DNA of 64,000 nucleotides from Siphonodentalium dalli (lineage: Eukaryota; Mollusca; Scaphopoda; Gadilida; Siphonodentaliidae): contig CP136063.1 of assembly GCA_032622095.1 (NCBI GenBank), positions 206,013,934 to 206,077,933 of the forward strand. The letters are read 5' to 3'. The notes below the pieces were generated by a model. It ran no database searches and was not told the DNA's origin. It was given only the letters and a program-made list of their open reading frames with translations. The translations under genes and the position numbers were made by a program. Shown piece by piece: positions 10,035-20,470 of this stretch. Positions within the stretch are counted from its first letter, which is position 1. Each line of letters starts with the position of its first letter.

Positions 10035-11129
10035 CTAATTTATGAATTTGATTTTCCTCTTCACTGCGTCTCGGAAGAGAGTCATCGTAAAGGCATACAC
10101 CATTGGATTCAGCAACGAGTTACACGTTGCCAGCGACATCAGACTACCCTTCATGCCGGTTGGAAGTTTAACATCAGCAACGGTTGTTTCGATGAGAATT
10201 GCCAAGCTCTCGGGAACCGTTAAAATGGTAACCACGATGACGACATACGTTAGAGTTCGTATAGCTTCTCTCTCCGCCGACGACCTGCGTGCTCGATCGC
10301 TATCGGGCCCACTAGATGACGTTGCTTCATTCGACGGCAGAGCGAGTCTCGTAGTTGAATGTGCTGGAGTGGACACACGCTGGGCGGTAGTTAGAGTATC
10401 ACCGCTCTTCAAGGAAAGCCTTATTGATTTCGTGGCGTCATTTTGACTCGAACCTTGTTGCGAAATAGAAGACGGTGCAATTTTCGCAGACTTTTTCATT
10501 CTCAAAAGGTGGACGAGGTAGGAGAAGGCAGCCAATATTAGGATATACCCGACTAGAGAGTCGACACAGTATAGGGTATACATATTGTTCTTCGGATTGA
10601 AAGCGGTGCCAACACCGCATTTTATCTCCATTCTCTTCGCATCTCCGATCCATAACATTCCCGGTATGCCGAATTCGATCAAGCATATAACCCACATGAG
10701 AATCACGGAAAAAACGGTAATCCGCAGCGTAAAGTAATCTTTGAATGCATGTGGGATTTTCATTGCGAGAATTCTAGATACACATATGTAAACTATTTGA
10801 AGTTTTGAAACACTACCGGACACAAAATAAAGAAGCATGCTGGTGAAACATGGAATCTGTCCTTTCAACGCATCCACTTCTGACATTATTGTTTTGTTCT
10901 GGGCACAAATTCCGACCACTAGGTCGCTTATGCTCAGGCTGAGAACAACCATGCAATAAGTGTTTTTCCTGAGTGTTTTGTCTGTTAGTAAAATAATGAG
11001 GACTCCGAGGTTTAGCACCATGACAAGTGCACCAATCGTTGTCCAGGCAGCTAGCAACGCGGATTGCGGATTCCCAGAAACTTGTCGCGGAAAATCCAAA
11101 TCGATGGTTGTATTATCAGAAAAATTCAT
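10035..11129 (-). CDS. Rhodopsin-like (class A) G-protein-coupled receptor, single exon
   Basis: A 364-residue seven-helix receptor of the plasma membrane. The start is the first in-frame ATG (11127-11129); an in-frame TAG lies upstream at 11208-11210 with only a GTG between. Landmarks: glycosylation sites N2 and N6; helix 1 about 25-49 with N40; helix 2 about 58-78 with D69 in LSISDLVVG; C94 at the top of helix 3, pairing with C171; R119 in Y-I-C-V-S-R, so the D/E of the DRY motif is replaced by Ser; W146 in helix 4; helix 5 about 185-210 lacking the usual proline; a 75-residue Ser/Arg-rich third loop; helix 6 with P306 but Thr where FxxCWxP has Trp; and NPMVY (N341-Y345) in helix 7. Ligand unknown; the relaxed DRY and CWxP motifs suggest a divergent orphan. 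No introns and no neighbouring gene in the window. Confidence 0.93.
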   Translation of the reverse strand: MNFSDNTTIDLDFPRQVSGNPQSALLAAWTTIGALVMVLNLGVLIILLTDKTLRKNTYCMVVLSLSISDLVVGICAQNKTIMSEVDALKGQIPCFTSMLLYFVSGSVSKLQIVYICVSRILAMKIPHAFKDYFTLRITVFSVILMWVICLIEFGIPGMLWIGDAKRMEIKCGVGTAFNPKNNMYTLYCVDSLVGYILILAAFSYLVHLLRMKKSAKIAPSSISQQGSSQNDATKSIRLSLKSGDTLTTAQRVSTPAHSTTRLALPSNEATSSSGPDSDRARRSSAEREAIRTLTYVVIVVTILTVPESLAILIETTVADVKLPTGMKGSLMSLATCNSLLNPMVYAFTMTLFRDAVKRKIKFIN

Positions 11130-11299
11130 AGTCTCTTCGCATGCGTCTTCGTCGCTGTTGCAGAAAGAAACTGCTCGACTTCGAACAGAGGTATACACGT
11201 CACAGACCTATTACGCTTGGCACCGTTAGCCACTCATCGCACAAGAGTGATGGGAGAAGACGAATCTATTATGCCCCGCAGTAATATGGATTAGTTTAT

Positions 11300-12300
11300 G
11301 AGTGATGATAGTCCTGTTCAACGCTCTCCGCTTACTGTGGCTTGTGTGCAATTATTGTTGGCCATACACAAATCCAATCACGACAAGACTCAGCTGAGAT
11401 CAGGCAGAACATCACGTTGACATTTGCAGTGATTTGCTTCGTCATGATGCGATTCTATAAATACCAATGGTAGAGAAATGCCTATTCTAGGCCGATATGG
11501 CTATCGTTCGGGTTGACAAATAATAAAATAGGATTGTCGCGACCCCGAAAAACCAATTTTATTACACACTTAGCCGTGATTTATAAGGATTTAAAAGTGA
11601 TAATGTCACACCTGCGAATTACGTCACCGGTGAGAGCACGCGATTTTTGACAGTCCCGCCCTACGTCGGAACTATTTTCACTTTCTACGGCTCAAACATG
11701 GTTGAAGTTGAACAGAAACGAACTGCCAACGATGATGCAGAAGCAGTTAATAAACCGGTAAAATGAAGAAGAATCTTACCTATTATCGACTCCGATGATC
11801 CGGACGATGTCATATTCCAGTCAAATGAACTATAAAAAAATCCATGTGAACAATAAATATATCCAGTTCCGAGCTGAATTATCACGTGTTACTCTTCGAG
11901 TGTTTGTTTACGTCGATGATTAAAATATCGTCACTTCGAAACTTAGTTGTCTACTTTTAGCACGATTTCCTAACATTTCCTGTATGAACCAACATTATTC
12001 ACACACACCATCAGAATCTTCACAATATCCCGGTCCAAGTGCCATGATTGTTCGGTCAGAATAAACACAATTTTGACAGAAATATCCTATAATTTCCGAA
12101 ATTTTAAAAATGAATCGCACCAAAGTGAATCAAAATAATGAGGTCAATCGGTATAGTTACGTCACAATTATTTAAATTATGTGTCCATCCGCGTAAGTGC
12201 ACGCGCAACTGTACGTTGTAGTTCACAATGGGATAATCAGCTAATCTGGGCTTATTTTGTCACATCTTCTCTTTAGAATTAGCAACTTTTAGTGGTTTAA
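11300..12300. other. Region upstream of the GPCR, no further gene seen
   Basis: Holds the 5' side of the minus-strand GPCR gene. I see no obvious TATA box at a decisive place and no other ORF worth calling. Short open frames near 11685-11885 are not supported by motif or splice context. Confidence 0.4.
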
Positions 12301-12307
12301 AGTGTGT

Positions 12308-12433
12308 AATAAACAGAATAATCAATTGGTTTCGATGATTACGTGACATAATTCACTCGGGTTTACCAGGCCCGGCTCCCTCGTGAATTATGTCACGTAA
12401 TCATCGAAACCAATTGATTACTCTCTATTTATT
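12308..12433. repeat. Fold-back inverted repeat
   Basis: The left arm (aataatcaattggtttcgat, gattacgtgacataattcac) is mirrored by gtgaattatgtcacgtaatc and atcgaaaccaattgattact. The arms are about 50 bp around a 26-bp centre containing aggcccggctccctc. A shorter relative (acgtgacataattaattcga) lies near 62245. Confidence 0.88.
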
Positions 12434-12607
12434 GCAATTTTTGAAGAAAAAAATATCCACATTTGATATTTTGCTCACATTGACTAAACTGATTTTAAAA
12501 ATGCTATTGTAATAAACATAAGCTGATAAAAAAAACATATTAATGCGTATCACATTTTATTTAGCTTTGGAGGGACCAATCATATGGACACAATAACGCT
12601 AAATTTA

Positions 12608-12940
12608 AAGGGGTACTGTACACTAAATCCGGCCATTTATGGGTCCATTTCCTTTTATACTCAACAGAATATATACAACAAATGAATGAATATGAGCCAT
12701 GGATGAGTGCAAAATACACGCATGTGCTTTATGAATGATGCAAACAACATGGTAATTATAATAACTGCAGTCATAAATTCATTTTCATCATTATTACCAT
12801 GTTGTTTGTATTGGTCAGACGGCAAATGAGTGTATTTTACACTCATCCATGGCTCGAATTCATTCATTTGCTGCATGTAATCTGTTGATTATAAAAGGAT
12901 ATGGTCCCAAAATGGCCAGATTTAGTGTACAGTGCCCATT
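12608..12940. mobile_element. Fold-back MITE, about 333 bp
   Basis: Outer arms are AAGGGGTACTGTACACTAAA and its imperfect complement TTTAGTGTACAGTGCCCATT, flanked by TTTAA/TTAA. The inverted symmetry extends inward through ggccatttatgggtcc / ggtcccaaaatggcc, tgaatgaa..gccatggatgag and aacaacatggtaat, to a centre near 12775. Almost the whole element can fold into one long, imperfect hairpin. No coding capacity. Confidence 0.82.
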
Positions 12941-12944
12941 TAAC

Positions 12945-14880
12945 CCTTCCACAAAACAAGCGTAAAAAGCACCGTCACCGTCCGATCATACGTTGACGTC
13001 TAACTATTGTCTATGTCTGGTTTACATATACATACTATAGGTTATTCGGTTAGTGTTCGTCTGGCAAATATCAAAGTGCTAAATCCAAGCTCAGTGTCAG
13101 TCTGCAGCCACGAGAACCTTTATTTATTGAAGATGGCTTCCAAGATGGCAGCCATAAATGAAGTTTCTGATATATGCTGTTGTGTCCTGTGCAGAAGTGC
13201 TGCATCTGCGCCATTGTTTCGACATGCACAATTGGTGTATTTCGTTTCATATTGAATTTTATTTGATTTAAATATAATTACATTATATGGCCGACAGTAT
13301 GGTCACCTGCAGATCTGTTAAGAAGTATAGGTTTCTTTGATTTATTAGCGTAAATAGCCGTTAAGTCATACCACGACGCTGTTAGTTGATGTAGGAGAGA
13401 CCACGGATATATTCAAGTTCCACGAGCAATCCATTGCACGTAGAAACCACATACTCTTTCTGGAAAGTAGCTGACATACTTGCTCAGTTTTCAAATAAAG
13501 TTACATTCCCATTTCATGTATAACAAATCGTGGTAGGGACCCGACATGCTTCGCAATCGCTTGCCAGCTTAATGTATTGGTGTAATGCGCCATGCACCTT
13601 GCCATCTGAACCACCCGAGGGGGGGCGTTTATGAAAGTATGTTTCTGAACTTAGGTCAAATATAATAAGCATTTCCATACAACTTTCTATTTTGTCTTAG
13701 TAGGCCTGTTATTTACTGAAACGAATCGGATCGGTTCCAATTCTCACCAAACAGACAAGCTCGTATTTGGTTTACAGGTTATGGAAAAATGATAAAAACG
13801 ATAACAGTAACTGTCGACAGTGTACGAGTCATGTTGATTTTTCTAATAATATGACATACTCAATCATGTAAACATAACACATACGACCATATTACATTGT
13901 GCAGTGGTTGTTGTCTACCCACATATAGAATGAATACCCATTAGTTCAGTTGCGGGCGTTAGGCGTTCCCATGTCCATCTGAAATGTGGTTGGTATTGAT
14001 GCTCAGGCACGATGGGCACGCGTAAATATGACAAAGAAAACCAACCAACAAAGCCGTAGTAGAATGGAAAATTAAATTACTCACATTTGTGATACTAGAC
14101 ACACTTGGAATAACGTAACATGTTAAGATTGCTACATCTTAATCTCAGCATGGTGTGGTATATTTGAGCTTTCCTTGAATAACTGGAAAAGTAGTGTTTA
14201 GGCTTTAATATATCAGGTTTAAGGTTGCGTTTGAAATCGCCTATTGACGTTGCTTATGTGAGTACAATCCACGAACGGACACAGTCGACGGAAGAAAGGA
14301 TTGCATATAGTAATCATTATTAATATCAGGAGGCGTTTCATTGTATTCCTAGTGTTGTGGTCATGTAGTGGGTTATTTTCGGGGGGGGGGGGGGGGTACC
14401 ATATTGCTAATATAAGGTGGCGCCCTACTGTGTTGAATTTGAACAGTATGTTACTTAGGGGATAACTGTGTGATGTTTTGTGATTTCGGAAAGGAACAGG
14501 GTGAATATACTATGGCAAATTTAGTTAATGGGCGACGGCGGAGGCGGAGCCAATTAACGGGTATTTGCAACAGTATATTTGCCCTGTATATATTCTAATT
14601 CTCTTCGAACTTAAACGTTATTTCGACACACACAGTCATGCCTTGTAATTATAAATGAAATATGCAGTCATAGAAAACACTCAGCTAATTCACTTTTTTT
14701 TAATGCGCTGGATAATATATAGTCCCTCAAATAGCATCGCTATTATCGTTTAAAATGGTGATAAAGATGAAAAATTGCCACATCGAATAGAAATAAATAT
14801 ACACAACAATTAGTTTTTGCATGTTCTAGAGTTATTCATCTTTGTTTATATAAAAATGTAGATTGTTTGGGTCGTTTGCG
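12945..14880. other. Long gene-poor stretch with a G16 run
   Basis: No ORF, splice pair or RNA gene that I can support. It holds an uninterrupted G run at 14381-14396 and the phrase agatggcttccaagatggca near 13131, a motif common in invertebrate dispersed repeats. The sequence otherwise looks unique and AT-rich. Confidence 0.45.
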
Positions 14881-14884
14881 TGAG

Positions 14885-16200
14885 TATCTCAAGCTAAGAT
14901 CAGCATAAAAAAAATTATGGCAGCTGAATGGTCAATGGCACATGGATGAAAAGTGCACGACAAAATGCACAAACGTGTTTCCCGACGAGAAACATCAAAT
15001 ATAGCCACATGGTGAACGGTTACGGCTGTCAAATTGGCAAATAATTTATGGGAGGGTTTGGTGTTTTTTTGTTTTCTCCATATTAAGGGTAGTGTGACGT
15101 TTGTCAAAACTGCAGTGTGACGCAGCACGTTTACAAGTACTTTTGGGCACATTTTCGTGCGTCTAAAAGGACGTTCCTCAATGTTTGATACTCGTGCAGG
15201 GTCAAAGCTTTCCTGCGAATACAGTCCAATGGGATTTGTTAACACCGAGGCCTATGCAAATCATTTGTTGTATTATAGGTTATAGCTAGGTATGCGCTTA
15301 ATAGGCGGTATATGCCACATGATGGATATGCGTCGGACGATAGTCCATCTCTTGTTGATTATGTATAGCCTATCACTATTTTGGGGCCGAGAAGGAACAT
15401 TCCCCAAATTTCAATAACAAATTAAATGTTCGAAGAATTCTTTTTTTTTTACCAATTAGTCTTTATTATTGTGTATGGGCATATCATGCATTCAGGATGT
15501 TACAAATACAACCTGTCACTGATTGGAAATATTGACCATAACCGACTAAATTGTAAGCTGTGTCCAACATATTTTCAACATATTTCACGGTCTTATGTCT
15601 GACATAAATAGTTTTGAATTAGCAAATAACGAGTAGTGTAGTTAACTGTGTTCTGACGATGGTTTAATATGGCTTTTATATCCAGAGTCTGTTGAACATT
15701 TTGTTGTTGAGCAATGCCGAATCTAAATTGAAATGCGTCACTAGAGTGGCGAGAGAAGTACATACCTTTACTCACAAGTATGGGCACACAGCAGCTGGGT
15801 TTTATGTTTTATGTCCAGGGACGACGGTGCAATAGACCATTCCCGAGTTACAAGAAATGAATGCCACAAATTATCTCCCTGCTCGCGTAACGCCAGAGGC
15901 GCTGTTAATTAGTTTGTCTGCTAATGGGAGTGTAGGGTCTTATTTCACCCAAATTGGGTGGTTAATTAACAGTGGATATCCAACTGATGTGTGTGCCAGG
16001 AAAAACGATGTGGAGGATTTGTGTAAATGTTAGCCCAAACTACATTTCGAAGTAACGATGGTTTTGTTGTTTATTTCGAGGAATAATACCGCATCAGATG
16101 AATTCAGCCCAAGTATATTGATAGATGTCGAGGGTCTAACTCTATACTGAGCAATAAAAAAGTAATATAATAAATACCGAGTAGATTTAATTTAACGCCA
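14885..16200. other. Gene-poor stretch, one unconvincing open frame
   Basis: A minus-strand open frame lies at about 14889-15245, but it has no recognisable domain and its codons follow the local base composition. A T-run (15441-15450) and short direct repeats are present. Nothing else supported. Confidence 0.4.
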
Positions 16201-16214
16201 ATGGGTCGTTTATG

Positions 16215-16445
16215 TGCGTTTAAGAGTGTATTGATGCCTAAAGCAATTTAAATAACGATCTTAAAATGAATTGGCCGGTATATTTGATTAATTATCAGGG
16301 TCGTAGTTGCATAAATTAGAATATATCTTATTTTTATGCTAAGATAATTGCGTGGTATTTGTTAGGGTTTCATCGGTATTGCGGTTAACACAAATCCCAT
16401 ATATGGAAGTTCCAAATCTGGAAATTTACTTGCGCATGCGCAGAA
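16215..16445 (+). repeat. Direct duplication, first unit
   Basis: This segment and 16541-16750 are diverged direct copies. Shared phrases in the same order are attgatg(c/t)ctaaa, ataattatcagg(g)tc, ttttatg(c/t)taa, ggtattgc(g/c)gtt, atatggaa and gaa(a/g)tt..cttgcgcatgcgcagaa. Each copy ends in the same 12-bp palindrome, so the duplication carried a regulatory-looking site. Confidence 0.7.
16431..16442. promoter_or_regulatory. NRF1-type palindrome, site 1
   Basis: TGCGCATGCGCA is a perfect match to the NRF1 consensus (YGCGCAYGCGCR), a factor that binds promoters of housekeeping genes in animals. The same site recurs 306 bp downstream. Confidence 0.5.
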
Positions 16446-16540
16446 CAGATACAAAGGTCTTACTATAAACGAAGCAATAAGCCATTGATGACAATAAACA
16501 CCGACGCAGTTAAATAACGGCATTGCATGTCGGTGTATTG

Positions 16541-16750
16541 TGTCTTTAATATTGTGTTGATGTCTAAATGGATGTGATTAACTATTTAAAATTTATTTCG
16601 CCTACATATTTAGATAATTATCAGGTCCATAGTTAGATCATGAAACAATATTTCTGACTTTTATGTTAAAAGTATTGCTTGGTAATTATTGGTATTGCCG
16701 TTTCCTTATATGGAAACCCCTTATTTGGAAGTTTCTTGCGCATGCGCAGA
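16541..16750 (+). repeat. Direct duplication, second unit
   Basis: Second, diverged copy of 16215-16445, ending in the same palindrome. Only this copy is followed by a promoter-like context (gaagacgtcgccattttttg at 16766-16785 and an ATG abutting a splice donor), so it may be the functional unit. Confidence 0.68.
16737..16748. promoter_or_regulatory. NRF1-type palindrome, site 2, in a candidate promoter
   Basis: Same 12 bases as site 1. Within 40 bp downstream is cgccatttttt, which resembles the YY1/initiator motif (complement AAATGGCG) seen at starts of animal housekeeping genes. At 16892-16894 an ATG is directly followed by GTAAGA, a good splice donor: a first exon that ends right after the start codon is a known layout, for example in ribosomal-protein genes. 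I could not find exon 2. Confidence 0.35.
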
Positions 16751-17119
16751 ATTCATATAATTCGATGAAGACGTCGCCATTTTTTGTATTAGTACAGAGG
16801 CAGAGCAATTTCTATTGACTTCTTTCATTGATTTAATTTATGATGGCGATGTTATTTGATCAATAATTGTTAATTTTGTGTTGATAACACAATGGTAAGA
16901 TCAGTTCTGCAAATATCCACCGCACCTGCGAAGTTGATTTGTATAATCGCATATTTCAAAGACGCTTTGTTCTGTTGGCGTGTTGCCATTTCCTGCGATT
17001 GGTAAATTTACTCAAATTACTGGACTGTCGGATTTTTCTTTCGCAATTTACATTTACAAATCATAATAATGCAAATTCCAAATCAATCCTTTTCTTTTAA
17101 CGAATTTTTCTCCATTCAC

Positions 17120-17720
17120 TATGTGTTATACTGATAATAATATTTTATTGTTTTGCCATCACTTTCTTAATCTTATTGGTGTACTGTATCACCATGGTCA
17201 GAGCTATGAGGGCAAATTTATAGACCAGGGCTGCCAACAGTTTTCACCTTTTAATGGTGTTCAGTGTACAGCAATTGCTTTGGTAGGATTGTCACGCCAA
17301 GTTATTTTGTTCATCTGGCCGGATCAACGATCAAAACCAAAATGATCAACTTGTGAACATTGATGCATATGATTTGGATGGACTGTTAGAACAGGGAACG
17401 ATTTTGTATTCGCAGTTACTGAGTTAGTTCAAAGTGTACATACTACATATGGACATTCTAAAATCAAACACTGGATATCTTGGACATTATCATTTGCCCG
17501 AAAATTTAGACCTGTTTAACAATATTTTCCACATCCGATATGTTCGCGACCAATTTCACGGTGTAGTAAATGGGGATATAGACAGGGTTTTTGGGTAACA
17601 ATCGTTTCTTGTTCTCACTTATACCGTGTTTACATCAGTTTTATTCTATTTGTTGTTGTGTATTGCATTACATTTATCAAGGTTGCGCTTGTGTTATTCT
17701 CACAAAAGGTAAATTTGATG
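17120..17720 (+). pseudogene. Decayed cysteine-peptidase-like (C76/OTU-like) domain
   Basis: Three adjoining frames together show the landmarks of the OTU/C76-like cysteine peptidases found in several large animal transposons and in some large DNA viruses. In order: a Q-G-x-x-x-F...G-x-Q-C-T-A-I-A-L block (about 17228-17292) with the presumed catalytic Cys; D-L-D-G-L-L-E-Q-G-T-I-L-Y (about 17372-17412), matching the conserved W..LD.IL..GD.LY segment; a short G-Y-L...L-P-E-N-L segment (about 17480-17510); and Y-S-H-K-R near 17700, where the family has FDSH with the catalytic Asp/His region. Stops and frameshifts separate the blocks, so no intact protein exists. The family assignment is by eye. 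It could be a transposon fossil or a viral insertion. Confidence 0.45.
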
Positions 17721-18228
17721 CGTGTTTGATGCGTGTTTACATTTCACAATTCGTCTGCCGTGTACAGTCTGCCACGGAATTCCACATATCCGAGCGCCAT
17801 TGATTCCTTAATTATGAGACTAATTAATCGAATGAGGTAAATGTTTCGCATATAACATGACTCGTATGTTATTCTGCACCATTCTGACGAGTGCCGACTT
17901 TCATTTCGCATTAATTTCGTTTTTATCGAAATATAATCATTCTCTATAGAGATCATGTTCCCATGTTAATTTTTTCAACCAAAATTTTTTCATTTTTTTG
18001 CCAATTTCAAGCTAGTTTATAGCATGGCCAGGGCATAATTTGGCCTATCGAGTGATGGTAGACGTTCCTTGAGTGTGCACAACAATTTTTGGTCCCAAAC
18101 GAAGCAGGCTAAAATCCTGAAATTTGTCAATTTTACTTAGCGTGTGAAGAAAATATTCATTTAAACTTCCAAAATTGGTTGAAATATGCTAAACAACATT
18201 CAGTTGAATGGTGACATTATTTATTGTC
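17721..18228. other. No gene seen
   Basis: AT-rich sequence after the decayed peptidase. No supported frame or repeat apart from short T runs. Confidence 0.4.
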
Positions 18229-18610
18229 ACCGACTAACTTCCACGATGAATCATATTTGTTTTTATTGGTGACAATTAATTTACTGATTAATATTTGTTC
18301 TGAAGGGTATCGGTGTGGGGCAAGATTCTGGCCTGCGCCTTGGGGGGGGGGCATGGAGTGCTGCTCAAAATTCAATTTATATTGATAAAATTGTCGCGAA
18401 GAATTTATCGATCAATTAATATTTTTTCACATTTGCTTATTATCAATTCCGAAGGGTATCGGGTGGGGCAAAATTCTGGCATGTGCCTTGGGGTGGGGGG
18501 GGGGGGGGGGGTGGAGTGCTACCCAAATTTCAATTATTGACAAAATATTAATAATCACCGACTAACTTCCACGATGAAATAGATATGTTTTTATTGGTGA
18601 CAATTATGTC
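18229..18610. repeat. Tandem duplication with poly-G tracts
   Basis: The phrase caccgactaacttccacgat, then ttttattggtgacaatta, occurs at 18228 and again at 18557, marking one period of about 327 bp. Inside that period a smaller unit (gaagggtatcggtgtggggc ... ccttg-G(n)-tggagtgct) occurs twice, at about 18302 and 18451, with G runs at 18342-18351 and 18495-18511. So there is a duplication within a duplication. Confidence 0.78.
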
Positions 18611-19055
18611 GCGAACGATTACTATATACATCCCATCAATTACTATAGAATTCTGGCACCATCTCTAGAGATAATTCAGATCATGACCCCCATTTTATAG
18701 CTTTGTTGCAACAGTATAGTACTACAGTTGCGATGCATTATAGGTCAACATTGGTCGTTATCGCTCTGCTAGTTAATATAATTTCACCGGTATGAACTCC
18801 TAGTACCCCATATAGCCCACCCTACCCCCCCAATTTATCGGTACTTAGACTTGAACATACCAAGTTCCGCTGCATATGGTACACACCAGACATCGCGAAA
18901 TGTAAACGCGCTTCAAGCTTGCATTGTCTGGGAAAAACAGGAGAAAACACGGCTACATAGGACATGTTTGTACAGGAAGATATGTGAACTCGCATCTGTG
19001 AGGTGAACTTGTTCCAAACAAAGAAAGAAAGGTCCCAAATCAAGGTCCCTGTCCA
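18611..19055. other. No gene seen
   Basis: Low-complexity-poor, AT-rich sequence without a supported ORF, repeat or RNA gene. Confidence 0.4.
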
Positions 19056-19059
19056 AATC

Positions 19060-19290
19060 CCCAAATACACTGATGTGAGGTTTAATGATAACTCCATATA
19101 TCTACATAACCAATACAAGGAATTGAGAATTAATGATAACTCCATCTACATAACCAATATAAGGATGAGATGTTAATGATAACTCCATCTACATACCGGT
19201 ATCCAATATAAGGATGTGAGGTTTAATGATAACTCCATCTACATAACCTATATAAGGATGTGAGGTTTAATTATAACTCCATCCACATAA
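19060..19290. repeat. Tandem repeat, about 50-bp unit, five units
   Basis: Units contain gatgtgaggtttaatgataa, then ctccatctacataacc(a/t)atataag. Unit starts are near 19072, 19123, 19163, 19209 and 19257; length varies by small deletions. No coding relevance. Confidence 0.85.
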
Positions 19291-19299
19291 TAAATATGA

Positions 19300-19871
19300 G
19301 TGAAATAAAACAAGTCAACTGGCTAGAAATGAAATTCCCTGCAATTTGAATATATACACGATGTTTTGTGACCCCCCCCCAAATGTCCTGTCTACTTGTA
19401 TGAAGGTCTATCCGTCTAAATTGCTAGAAATGAAATTCCTGCAATTGGTACGATTTTTTGTGACCCCAAATGTCCTGTACGTGTGTCTGACACACTTTCG
19501 ACTCTATGCAACTTTATGCATATTTTGGGAAAATCCATGATGGCATCCAATATGGTCGTGTGTGGGAAAGAACGGGAGCGACGATTATAATGTCCTGTCT
19601 GGCTGGTATTTATGTATGTCTCTTTCTGACATACTTCATGCTATTTTACCCACATTTTTGGCAATTTGGCGGGAGGGACGGAACGAGGACGACAGCTTCG
19701 ACGCCGACTGTATTTGACTTCTGGCTGTCGCAGGGTGTTGCTTGTCTTTGGAACTTTGAAGCTCAAATATTGCGTGGGGGTCTTTGCGAGATACATACAT
19801 ACAATACATACATGTAAGATGCCACACAGGCACAAAAAAGTTATTGCTGCAACACGGATGCGAAAAGGTTA
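19300..19871. other. Unassigned stretch with a GC-richer island at 19660-19790
   Basis: The island is open on the minus strand (Ser-rich peptide with QSASKLSSSFRPSRQIAKN) and on the plus strand as well. A plausible donor (aaaaat|gtgggta, minus strand near 19660) exists, but the acceptor is weak. It may be a small coding exon; I cannot support one. A C8 run lies at 19372-19380, and a short duplication (tgctagaaatgaaattcc) is present at 19321 and 19421. Confidence 0.25.
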
Positions 19872-20150
19872 AAGGTGCTGAATCTGATTCGATAGTGCCC
19901 CACCCATATAATCGGATTCAAAAAAGATTTTTACAAATGCCACTTCAGCTATCAATTGATTAATTGCTAAAAATATTCCTAAGCACTGCACTATAGTACA
20001 AAATTGCCCGAAACTTGTTATTTATCAACATGTTGTTTGGTGAAATTTGGCCTTATTATCCACATAAAGCCTCTTCATTTTAGTTATCCATCTTCATTTG
20101 TAATTTTGTCCGATATCAGCAACTTGTCAACTAGGGGAGGCCAAATTCAC
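19872..20150 (-). mobile_element. Family E MITE copy 6, partial, reverse orientation
   Basis: Starts AAGGTGCTGAATCTGATTC after a TA and continues with the reverse complement of family E interior text: atcaattgattaattgctaa, cccgaaacttgttatttatc, aacatgttg and ggccttattatcc. The far end is not clear; similarity fades near 20150. Diverged and old. Confidence 0.6.
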
Positions 20151-20179
20151 ATTTGATAACCAATTACGCATAAAAGCTT

Positions 20180-20470
20180 CAGCGTAATTCAGATTCCCAT
20201 TACACTTAAGTTTAATAGCATTGCACTTTAGCATAATTCAAATTCCATATTTCAAAACTTCCCTGGAGCTGAAATAGAAGCAGCCAATTACTGATGCTAG
20301 TAACTTTTAATATATATCTACCTTAGATGATACCATTATATGTAAGGTAGTAAGTCTATGAAAACCTATTACGTTTAAGCATAATGGCACTACACTTAAG
20401 CGTAGTATAGTTGTGAGTGATGTTATTATGCTTAAGTGTAAGTGTATTACGCTTAAGCGTAATTAACTAT
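20180..20470. repeat. Cluster of CTTAAG-centred short palindromes
   Basis: Variants of attacgcttaagcgtaat and cacttaag recur at about 20190, 20208, 20365, 20392, 20430 and 20450. Several contain T(T/C)AAGTG, the binding core of NK2-class homeodomain proteins, but the clustering could simply be local duplication of a palindrome. Confidence 0.5.

Noticed and set aside
9843-10223. 126-codon plus-strand frame
   Set aside because: Overlaps the GPCR on the other strand and shows no domain; antisense shadow.
14889-15245. 118-codon minus-strand open frame
   Set aside because: No domain, repeat or splice context; similar frames arise by chance in this composition.
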